From assembly GCA_007117235.1 (NCBI GenBank), contig SKGY01000144.1:1-6710 (forward strand): a stretch of DNA of 6,710 nt, written 5' to 3'. Of this stretch, positions 1-6,702 are shown piece by piece. The first letter of the stretch is position 1. The number at the start of each line of letters is the position of its first letter. The stretch is from Balneolaceae bacterium (lineage in GTDB: Bacteria; Bacteroidota; Rhodothermia; Balneolales; Balneolaceae). The notes below the pieces were generated by a model, which worked only from the letters and a program-made list of their open reading frames with translations, ran no database searches and was not told the origin of the DNA. The position numbers and the translations under genes are program-made.

Positions 1-1
1 A

Positions 2-1798
2 ATCGGAAGTATCGTTGTCTTTCTCTTTATGACAGGTTGGTACCTGTTTCCAACAATCCAGTGGAACTTAGAACAGCGCCACATGGATAGTTTGACGGAG
101 ACTGAACTGATACGCTACCAAAGTGATAACGCACAAAAATTACAGAGACTTAGAGAGGGCGCTTTATCTCTCGGACTTGACCTTCAGGGTGGTATGTATG
201 TAACACTTGAAGTTGGTGAGCCGCAATTGATTTTCGAATTGGCCGGCGATTTCGCTGACGATGAACTTCGGGAAATTATTGACACAGCCGCTGAAAGAGC
301 ACTACAGCAACGATCTGACTTTGTTGATGAATTTGTGTCAGAGTTTGAAAACAGAAACCCTGATGGCATGCTTAGCCGATATTACAGATCAGATGCTGAA
401 AACATCACTCGCCGTTCAACGAATGGTGAAATAGCTACTTATCTAAAAGGCCAGCGTGATTCAGCTGTAACCCGTGCGATGGAAATTATCCGATCTCGGG
501 TTGACCGTTTTGGTGTAGCTGAACCTTCAATTCTACAGCAGGGAACCAACCGTATTATTGTTGAGCTCCCCGGCGTTGATGACGAAGAACGTGTGCGCAA
601 TCTTCTCCGTGGTACTGCCCGTCTTGAATTTCGAATGGTTGCAGAACCGGAAGAAGTAAATGCGGCTAAGCAGCAAGTTATCGAGTACTTTCAGGAGCAG
701 CTTGCAGAAGCTGAAGAATCTGATGATATAGAGATGGAAGAGAGAGACAATCTTTTGAACATCTTCAACTTTCAGGGAACCTCCCAATATTCATTTGGAT
801 ATGCAGGTGGCCCGGATACCAGCAGGGTAAATCGGTTATTACAGCAGGAAGACGTTCAACGACTCATTCCACGAAATACCACATTGCTATGGGGTGCACG
901 GCCTATTGCCACTGATGGAGGCGTTAGTCTGTATGAAATGATCGCGGTTAGAAGTCAGATTGAACTTACCGGTGATGTTATCACAGAGGCAAGAGTTGCA
1001 TTCGATCCTACAACAAATGCCGCTGAAGTTTCTATGAGTATGGACTCGGAAGGAGCAAGACGATGGTCGAGAATTACAGGTGCTAATATAGGTAGACCGG
1101 TAGCTATTGTACTTGATGGCTATATCGAATCATACCCAACTGTGCAAAGCCAGATCAACAACGGCAGGTCTTCCATCACAGGAATTGGCGGTGTAAGGGA
1201 AGCGGAGGATTTGGTAAACATTTTGCTCTCCGGTGCTCTTCCCGCTCCATTGGATATTATTGAAGAGAGAACGGTAGGTGCTTCATTAGGTGAAGCCTCC
1301 ATTAAAGCCGGACTCTATTCCACTATGTTTGGATTGGGTATTGTAGCAATCTTTATGATTGTGTACTACAGAACAGGAGGTGCAATTGCTGACTTAGCCT
1401 TGATACTTAATATCATCTTCATATTGGGGATTTTAGCCGGTTTCCAGGCCACACTCACCTTGCCCGGTATGGCAGGGATTGTATTGACCATCGGTATGGC
1501 GGTGGATGCCAACGTACTGATATTTGACAGGATTCGTGAAGAGATGCGGGGAGGTAAAACCCTTCGTGCAGCTATAGACAATGGTTATTCGAATGCCATG
1601 AGTGCGATTATTGATGCGAACGTAACCACTTTCTTCGTAGCAATTATCCTTTACAGTTTTGGTGTAGGCCCGATTAAAGGGTTTGCTATTACGCTGATGG
1701 CAGGTATTGTCGCATCACTCTTTAGTGCGATTGTAATCACAAGAGTTATTGTCGATTACCTCACAAGAGAAAAAGCCAGCGTTGTTGACTTCGGTTAA
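2..1798 (+). CDS. secD: Protein translocase subunit SecD (5' end outside the window)
   Basis: SecD is an inner-membrane RND-type subunit that works with SecF beside SecYEG and uses the proton gradient to help pull exported proteins across the membrane. The reading frame is open to the left edge: codons before the Met at 29 encode IGSIVVFLFMTGWYLFP, the first membrane helix, so the Met at 29 is internal and the true start lies upstream. About 598 residues are visible. Numbering from the Met at 29, DLQGG (51-55) is the signature after TM1. The periplasmic P1 region follows with SRVDRFGVAEP and the GTNRIIVELPGV strand, then IELTGDVITEARVAFD and a LDGYIESYP segment. The C-terminal five-helix membrane bundle starts near ERTVGASLG and carries the conserved MAVDANVLIFDRIREE motif (from about 490), including the Asp used in proton coupling. 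secF follows after 36 bp, presumably in the same operon. No truncation or frameshift is visible. Confidence 0.97.
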   Translation: MGSIVVFLFMTGWYLFPTIQWNLEQRHMDSLTETELIRYQSDNAQKLQRLREGALSLGLDLQGGMYVTLEVGEPQLIFELAGDFADDELREIIDTAAERALQQRSDFVDEFVSEFENRNPDGMLSRYYRSDAENITRRSTNGEIATYLKGQRDSAVTRAMEIIRSRVDRFGVAEPSILQQGTNRIIVELPGVDDEERVRNLLRGTARLEFRMVAEPEEVNAAKQQVIEYFQEQLAEAEESDDIEMEERDNLLNIFNFQGTSQYSFGYAGGPDTSRVNRLLQQEDVQRLIPRNTTLLWGARPIATDGGVSLYEMIAVRSQIELTGDVITEARVAFDPTTNAAEVSMSMDSEGARRWSRITGANIGRPVAIVLDGYIESYPTVQSQINNGRSSITGIGGVREAEDLVNILLSGALPAPLDIIEERTVGASLGEASIKAGLYSTMFGLGIVAIFMIVYYRTGGAIADLALILNIIFILGILAGFQATLTLPGMAGIVLTIGMAVDANVLIFDRIREEMRGGKTLRAAIDNGYSNAMSAIIDANVTTFFVAIILYSFGVGPIKGFAITLMAGIVASLFSAIVITRVIVDYLTREKASVVDFG

Positions 1799-1834
1799 TA
1801 CTCACGAATCTAAACACTTAAAAAGGACTTTATT

Positions 1835-2755
1835 ATGAGATGGTTTGAAACACCAAGTTTTGACTTTATAAAAGCACAGAAGATTGCTTACACAATCTCA
1901 GGAGCACTGGTAGTGATGTCAATCATTGCCATTTTTACTTTCGGACTCGAATACGGGATTGACTTTAAAGGCGGTAAGGAATACGTCTTTGAATTCGACA
2001 ACCCTGTAAATGTTGTGGACATTCGGTCTGAATTAACAGAACCTCTTGATGGCGCACCGGAGATAAAACTTTTCGGATCTGATCGCGAAATTCTACTGCG
2101 AACAGATAATGAAGGTGATGTGACCGAAATCCGTGACCTCATTCTGAGCACATTTGCAACGATGTATCCGGATTATTCAGTAGTAGTTCAAAAAACTGAC
2201 CTTGTAGGTCCTCGATTTGCTGAAGATCTGCGACGCGGGGCTGTCAATTCAATCTTTTTTGCGCTTGCAGTCGTCTTTATCTACATCTTTATCCGGTTCA
2301 AAGGCTGGTACTTCTCAGCCGGGGCAATTGCTGCACTTTTCCATGATGTACTAATCGTACTGGGCATTTTTACCATCATGGCTCAATTCGCAACATTCGA
2401 TGTAAGTATTGATCAGGCAATCATTGCGGCTTTCCTTACCATTGTGGGGTACTCGTTAAATGATACCGTGGTTGTATTTGATAGAATCAGGGAAAACTCT
2501 ATTATATACAAGACAATGGCTTTTAGAGATATGATTAACAAAAGTCTGAATGACACTCTAAGCCGGACGGTAATCACATCGGTAACTACCTTGTTTGTGG
2601 TATCTGTGCTGTTTATCTTTGGCGGTGAGGTACTTAAAGGTTTCGCATTTGCCTTGGTTTTAGGGGTTATTTTGGGAACCTACAGTTCTCTGTTTGTTGC
2701 CAGCTCGCTTGTTGTTGAATTGCAAAAAAGAGCGATGAAAAAACAGAAAGCCTAA
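1835..2755 (+). CDS. secF: Protein translocase subunit SecF
   Basis: SecF is the partner of SecD in the SecDF complex of the inner membrane, which assists late steps of Sec-dependent export. At 306 residues it has normal family length. TM1 (about residues 17-38) is followed by the signature GIDFKGG (41-47), a small periplasmic domain, VGPRF (124-128), and a C-terminal five-helix bundle. That bundle carries ALFHDV (167-172) and VGYSLNDTVVVFDRIREN (204-221), the counterpart of the SecD MAVDANVLIFDRI motif. The lysine-rich tail (KRAMKKQKA) is cytoplasmic. The start ATG is supported by AAAAGGA at 1821-1826, about 8 nt upstream. The gene is separate from secD, unlike the fused SecDF I would expect in many Bacteroidota; this is a mild taxonomic hint from memory only. 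A STAS gene follows after 34 bp. Confidence 0.97.
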   Translation: MRWFETPSFDFIKAQKIAYTISGALVVMSIIAIFTFGLEYGIDFKGGKEYVFEFDNPVNVVDIRSELTEPLDGAPEIKLFGSDREILLRTDNEGDVTEIRDLILSTFATMYPDYSVVVQKTDLVGPRFAEDLRRGAVNSIFFALAVVFIYIFIRFKGWYFSAGAIAALFHDVLIVLGIFTIMAQFATFDVSIDQAIIAAFLTIVGYSLNDTVVVFDRIRENSIIYKTMAFRDMINKSLNDTLSRTVITSVTTLFVVSVLFIFGGEVLKGFAFALVLGVILGTYSSLFVASSLVVELQKRAMKKQKA

Positions 2756-2789
2756 CGTTTAATTCCCAACATTTTAAACAGGAAAATTT

Positions 2790-3134
2790 ATGAGCTTCAA
2801 CGTTTCTGAACGCTACAATTGTGTAGTCATTGAATTCAAAGGTAATGTAATGGGTGGCCCTGATGCCGTAAGCCTGAACGAAAAGCTTCATGAGCTGATC
2901 GAAAAAGGACAGAAAAACATCGTGGTTGATCTTAGTAAAGTTAAGTTCATGAATTCATCCGGATTGGGGATGTTAATTGGTGGACTTACAACAATGAGGA
3001 AAGCTGGTGGAGATCTGCGTATTGCAAATGCAGCAGATAAGATCGAAAGCCTGCTCATCGTAACTAAGCTTATTACCGTATTTAAGCACTTTAAATCACT
3101 GGATGAGGCAATCGCTTCATTCGATGAAAAATAG
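2790..3134 (+). CDS. STAS-domain anti-sigma-factor antagonist (SpoIIAA/RsbV-like)
   Basis: This 114-residue single-domain protein fits the STAS anti-anti-sigma family throughout: an N-terminal strand pair (VVIEFKGNVMGGPDA), helix 1 (LNEKLHELIEKG), the central strand IVVDLSKVKFMNSSGLGMLI, and a C-terminal strand/helix (LLIVTKLITVFKHFKSLDEA). In SpoIIAA/RsbV the phosphorylated serine lies in a DSSGLG motif. Here it is NSSG (N55 S56 S57 G58), so the probable acceptor is Ser57, with Asn replacing the usual Asp. Family role: the unphosphorylated form binds an anti-sigma kinase and frees its sigma factor. No RsbW-like kinase or sigma gene is present in the window, so the partner is unknown. A weak ribosome binding site (CAGGA near 2779-2783) precedes the ATG. 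The gene ends the secD-secF block and is closed by the terminator at 3157-3190. Confidence 0.9.
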   Translation: MSFNVSERYNCVVIEFKGNVMGGPDAVSLNEKLHELIEKGQKNIVVDLSKVKFMNSSGLGMLIGGLTTMRKAGGDLRIANAADKIESLLIVTKLITVFKHFKSLDEAIASFDEK

Positions 3135-3137
3135 TGA

Positions 3138-4472
<1,335 letters not shown>

Positions 4473-4486
4473 CGAAGCTGAATAAC

Positions 4487-5599
4487 ATGTCAACAGCTGA
4501 CTCCTTTTCGGCTACTTATCAATTGGTTGCTTCCAGCCGGGATGAAGCTGAGCGTACAGCAGCTAACTTATGCATCGAACAGTCAGTTGAGATGCCTCTC
4601 GACGCCGTGCCTGATCATGTTCGCAATTCTATTGCAACACTTAATTCGCTCAACCAAATTGAAGAATGTATTTGGGCTGCAAATGTCTCATACTCTAAAC
4701 TTCTGGTTGATGATGATCGAACGCAATTCTTAAATGTACTCTTTGGTAACAGCTCAATACAGCAGAATGTTAAGCTCATTGATGTTGAGAATTCATATTT
4801 AAATGAAATTCTTCCCGGACCATCATTCGGTATTTCAGGAATAAGAAAAGGGTTAAACGTAAATGACAGGCCACTTAGCTGCACTGCTCTCAAGCCTGTT
4901 GGTCTTTCCCCATCTGATCTGGCTGAACGTGCCTATCAGTTCTCTCGTGGTGGAATTGATATCATCAAAGATGATCATGGGTTGGCTAATCAGGGGTCGG
5001 CATCATTTTATAGCAGGGTCGCATCCTGTGTTCGTGCCGTCAAAAAGGGAGAAGACATCAGTGGAAAACGCACTTTATACTTTCCAAATATTACCTGTTC
5101 CCCATCAAAAGTTATTGAACGTTATAAAACTGCTCACGACCTTGGTGCTGATGGCGTTGTTATTTCTCCTCAACTCTCCGGATTAGAAATTCTGAGTGAA
5201 TTAGCCGAAATCGGCGAAATTCCACTAATGGCACATCCCGCTTTTTCCGGTTCATTCGTTATACATTCTAACCAAGGCATATCAGCTGCATTTTATTATG
5301 GCAAGCTATGGCGCTCATTTGGAGCTGATGCAGTAATTTATCCTAATGCAGGTGGGCGATTTTCATTTACGATTGACGAATGCAAGGATATTAATAATTC
5401 ATGTCGATCAGAGATTGGAGTATTTAATAGATCGTTTCCTACTCCGGGTGGTGGAATTAATAGAGATTCCGTAAACCAGTGGATGAATCAGTATGGCAAC
5501 GACACCATATTTCTGATTGGTGGAAGTTTATATCAGCACCCCGGCGGGATTGAAGCAGCTACAAAAGAATTTCAACAGAAACTTAAAAACTATGAGTAA
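4487..5599 (+). CDS. RuBisCO-like protein (form IV RLP)
   Basis: This 370-residue protein has the RuBisCO large-chain fold order but not the full carboxylase active site. The N-terminal ferredoxin-like domain (about 1-125) begins SFSATYQL. The barrel begins near LSCTALKPVGLS, whose K136 corresponds to spinach K175. GGIDIIKDDHGLANQ (155-169) is the metal-site loop: K161 matches the carbamylated K201 and D163 matches D203, but H164 replaces E204. MAHP (249-252) matches the H294 region with Pro for R295. TPGGGI (319-324) and GGSLYQHPGG (345-354) are phosphate-binding loops. Spinach K177 has no counterpart. It is therefore unlikely to fix CO2. Known form IV activities include MtnW enolase, the R. 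rubrum 5-methylthioribulose-1-phosphate isomerase, and the acid-sugar decarboxylases and transcarboxylases of apionate catabolism. The cupin partner favours the methylthio-sugar isomerase, by inference only. It follows purA by 14 bp and overlaps the cupin start by 8 bp. Confidence 0.9.
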   Translation: MSTADSFSATYQLVASSRDEAERTAANLCIEQSVEMPLDAVPDHVRNSIATLNSLNQIEECIWAANVSYSKLLVDDDRTQFLNVLFGNSSIQQNVKLIDVENSYLNEILPGPSFGISGIRKGLNVNDRPLSCTALKPVGLSPSDLAERAYQFSRGGIDIIKDDHGLANQGSASFYSRVASCVRAVKKGEDISGKRTLYFPNITCSPSKVIERYKTAHDLGADGVVISPQLSGLEILSELAEIGEIPLMAHPAFSGSFVIHSNQGISAAFYYGKLWRSFGADAVIYPNAGGRFSFTIDECKDINNSCRSEIGVFNRSFPTPGGGINRDSVNQWMNQYGNDTIFLIGGSLYQHPGGIEAATKEFQQKLKNYE

Positions 5600-6050
5600 C
5601 GGTTCAAAAGTGGTCAAATCATCCGACTTCACCTGGCAGGGTGTTGATCGAAAAGTGTATAAAACTGACACACAAAATTTTAAGGATATTCATCGCTATT
5701 CACTCCTTGGTGATGACATTAAGGAGTTAAACATACAAACCCGATACTTTGAAATTCAACCCGGCGGTTATTCATCTTTGGAGTTACACAGACACCCTCA
5801 TAGCGTCGTAATTATTCGCGGATCGGGAACGCTTGTACTTGGAAATGAGCTGCATGATTTAGATTTACACGATGTGATTTACATTTCACCCGAAACAATA
5901 CACCAGTTTCATGCAGATAAAAACGAAGAACTGGGGTTTATTTGTGTTGTTGACCGATATCGCGACAGACCTAAAATTCCTGATGATTTAACCATAAAAG
6001 AGAGAATCACCAATAAAAAAGTTTTAGACAAAATTCAAAAAAAGTGTTGA
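5592..6050 (+). CDS. Small cupin-domain protein paired with the RLP
   Basis: This 152-residue single-domain cupin starts at the ATG at 5592. That start lies inside the last codons of the RLP (ATGAGTAA overlap, 8 bp), implying translational coupling. An in-frame ATG at 5517 would add 25 residues lying wholly inside the RLP and is unlikely. Cupin motif 1 is QPGGYSSLELHRHPHS (about 56-71), with H66, H68 and H70 as candidate metal ligands. The usual Glu of HxH(x)3-4E is not present. Motif 2 is DVIYISPETIHQFHA (94-108), with H104. The tail GFICVVDRYRDRPKIP (115-130) resembles, from memory, a cupin subgroup often found beside RLPs. In R. rubrum a neighbouring cupin acts as 1-methylthioxylulose-5-phosphate methylsulfurylase, releasing methanethiol and giving 1-deoxyxylulose 5-phosphate. 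The same role is plausible here but not demonstrated. No clear terminator follows. Confidence 0.87.
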   Translation: MSNGSKVVKSSDFTWQGVDRKVYKTDTQNFKDIHRYSLLGDDIKELNIQTRYFEIQPGGYSSLELHRHPHSVVIIRGSGTLVLGNELHDLDLHDVIYISPETIHQFHADKNEELGFICVVDRYRDRPKIPDDLTIKERITNKKVLDKIQKKC

Positions 6051-6076
6051 AAAGAACGGTGAAATGGCTTTATATT
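6047..6076 (+). promoter_or_regulatory. Possible sigma70-like promoter upstream of the tRNA-Gly cluster
   Basis: TTGAAA (6047-6052) overlaps the cupin stop codon and is followed after 18 bp by TATATT (6071-6076); an alternative -10, TTTATA at 6069-6074, gives a 16-bp spacer. Transcription would begin near 6083, just before tRNA relic 1, and would run through to the intact tRNA-Gly. The match is by eye only, and some related lineages use different promoter consensus sequences. Confidence 0.3.
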
Positions 6077-6091
6077 TAAAGTCTTGATTAA

Positions 6092-6144
6092 GCGAAAATA
6101 GCTCGATGGTAGAGTCCCGACTATTCGGGACCAAGGTGAGGGTC
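6092..6144 (+). pseudogene. tRNA-Gly relic 1 with palindrome in the anticodon arm
   Basis: The 5' part matches the tRNA-Gly at 6183: GCGAAAATAGCTC against GCGGGAATAGCTC, then a D-arm with CGATGG for CAGTGG, then GGTAGAG. The 5' half of the anticodon arm (CATCACCTTG in the intact gene) is replaced by a 16-nt palindrome, TCCCGACTATTCGGGA. Homology resumes with CCAAGGTGAGGGTC and is then lost, so there is no T-arm, no matching 3' acceptor strand and no CCA. It cannot fold as a working tRNA. The palindrome (stem 6114-6120/6125-6131) is the same kind found at the same place in relic 2, so the two relics share a history that the intact tRNA does not. Confidence 0.8.
6114..6131. repeat. Palindrome A in tRNA relic 1
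   Basis: GTCCCGA and TCGGGAC form a 7-bp perfect stem with the tetraloop CTAT. The sequence is absent from the intact tRNA-Gly but recurs in relic 2 at 6600-6618 with a CCCAT loop. No T-tract follows, so it is not an intrinsic terminator. Confidence 0.85.
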
Positions 6145-6182
6145 TCTTACCAACGATTTTGATTTATTGCTTTTAAATACTA

Positions 6183-6257
6183 GCGGGAATAGCTCAGTGG
6201 TAGAGCATCACCTTGCCAAGGTGAGGGTCGCCGGTTCAAATCCGGTTTCCCGCTCCA
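6183..6257 (+). tRNA. tRNA-Gly(GCC)
   Basis: This is a complete 75-nt tRNA gene including encoded CCA (6255-6257). The acceptor stem pairs GCGGGAA (6183-6189) with TTCCCGC (6247-6253), with T6254 as discriminator. The D-arm reads AGCTCAGTGGTAGAGC. The anticodon stem TCACC/GGTGA encloses the loop TTGCCAA with anticodon GCC, decoding GGC and GGU glycine codons. The T-arm is CCGG-TTCAAAT-CCGG. It is the only intact tRNA here. It is flanked by relics of itself and followed by its own terminator. Because the two relics cannot decode, this copy is probably the functional one at the locus. Confidence 0.97.
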
Positions 6258-6301
6258 ACAATAGGCTCAATTTGTTCTTACAGATTGAGCCTTTTTTGTT
6301 T
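6188..6301 (+). repeat. Direct repeat, copy 1 (tRNA-Gly body plus terminator)
   Basis: This stretch, from AATAGCTCAG of the tRNA to the end of the terminator T-tract, recurs at 6583-6704. The last 55 bases of the two copies differ at only about three positions. The middle differs by palindrome replacements. Together the copies bracket the GIY-YIG gene. Confidence 0.85.
6263..6300 (+). terminator. Intrinsic terminator of tRNA-Gly
   Basis: AGGCTCAAT (6263-6271) pairs with ATTGAGCCT (6284-6292) around a 12-nt loop and is followed by a run of T to 6297. It starts 6 bp after the tRNA CCA. A near-identical copy lies at 6663-6702. Confidence 0.9.
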
Positions 6302-6321
6302 AATAAGCATATTCAAGAGCT

Positions 6322-6587
6322 ATGTTTTATACGTATATCCTTTTTAGTTCGTCAACAGATAAGTATTACACGGGACACACTTCAAATTCACCTTCTGATA
6401 GGTAGATCAGCACAATAATGGAATGAGTCCATCTACCAAACCCGGAATTCCCTGGTCAATGTGCTTTATAAAATCATTCAAAAATAAAACTGACGCTATT
6501 CAGTTTGAAAACTTCATCAAAAGACAGAAAAGCAAAGTGTTTATTAAGAAACTGATTACGTCTGATGAAAATGAATTTCATAAATAG
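6322..6587 (+). pseudogene. GIY-YIG endonuclease gene with one frameshift
   Basis: Joining two frames gives a full-length single-domain GIY-YIG nuclease of about 88 residues. Frame one starts at ATG 6322 with MFYTYILFSSSTDKYYTGHT and continues SNSPSDR to a TAG at 6403. Frame two resumes at about 6402 with VDQHNNGMSPSTKPGIPW and runs through FENFIKRQKS and KVFIKKLITSDENEFHK to a TAG at 6585-6587. The family landmarks are in order: the degenerate GIY strand (YTYIL), YIG as YTG, the catalytic Arg in SDR, HNNG, the STKPGIPW segment and the Glu-containing FENFIKRQKS helix. The net shift equals a 1-nt loss or 2-nt gain near 6386-6404. The gene is therefore probably dead, unless a frameshift or sequencing error is involved. 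The stop codon lies within the tRNA-like sequence of relic 2. Such nucleases cut DNA and can drive homing of their own gene. Confidence 0.85.
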
Positions 6588-6599
6588 CTCAGTGGTAGA

Positions 6600-6618
6600 G
6601 TCCCGACCCATTCGGGAC
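6600..6618. repeat. Palindrome A in tRNA relic 2
   Basis: GTCCCGA (6600-6606) and TCGGGAC (6612-6618) pair perfectly around CCCAT. The stem is identical to that in relic 1 and sits at the same position of the tRNA; only the loop differs. Confidence 0.85.
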
Positions 6619-6632
6619 CAAGGTGAGGGTCG

Positions 6633-6648
6633 TCCCGCAACTGCGGGA
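6633..6648. repeat. Palindrome B in tRNA relic 2
   Basis: TCCCGC (6633-6638) pairs with GCGGGA (6643-6648) around AACT. It occupies exactly the place of the T-arm. Its right arm GCGGGA can also pair with the adjoining TCCCGC of the acceptor strand (6651-6656), so two competing hairpins are possible. Confidence 0.85.
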
Positions 6649-6662
6649 TTTCCCGCTCCAAC

Positions 6663-6702
6663 AAAAGGCTCAATTTGTTTTAACAGATTGAGCCTTTTTT
6701 GT
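6663..6702 (+). terminator. Second copy of the tRNA-Gly terminator
   Basis: AGGCTCAAT (6666-6674) pairs with ATTGAGCCT (6687-6695) and is followed by T's to 6700. Flanking A's and T's can lengthen the stem. It matches the terminator at 6263-6300 apart from about three substitutions, and it would end any transcript from the GIY-YIG gene. Confidence 0.9.

Larger units (their letters stand above)
6583..6660 (+). pseudogene. tRNA-Gly relic 2 with two palindrome replacements
   Basis: AATAGCTCAGTGGTAGAG is identical to the intact tRNA D-arm region. The 5' half of the anticodon arm is then replaced by palindrome A (6600-6618). CCAAGGTGAGGGTCG is again identical to the intact tRNA. The T-arm is next replaced by palindrome B (6633-6648), and the 3' acceptor strand TTCCCGC, discriminator T and CCA are retained. 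The 5' acceptor strand GCGGG is missing, because the sequence upstream is the end of the GIY-YIG gene. With no anticodon, no T-loop and no acceptor pairing it cannot be a normal tRNA. Confidence 0.85.

Noticed and set aside
29..31. Met at 29 as the SecD start
   Set aside because: The frame is open to the window edge, and the codons before it encode the first half of TM1.
533..787. Reverse-strand open frame in secD
   Set aside because: It is antisense to conserved SecD coding sequence and has no recognisable motifs; the other reverse-strand frames in the window are similar.
4863..5186. Open frame inside the RLP gene
   Set aside because: It is a shifted-frame shadow of the RuBisCO-like coding sequence.
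5517..5591. Upstream in-frame ATG of the cupin
   Set aside because: The extra 25 residues are an out-of-frame reading of the RLP C-terminus; the overlapping ATG at 5592 fits coupled translation.
6092..6144. Relic 1 as a functional or suppressor tRNA
   Set aside because: It has no anticodon loop, no T-arm, and its 3' side does not pair with the acceptor strand.
6167..6418. 83-residue open frame spanning the tRNA-Gly
   Set aside because: It runs through the tRNA and its terminator in a frame with no recognisable protein character, and it overlaps the real GIY-YIG frame.
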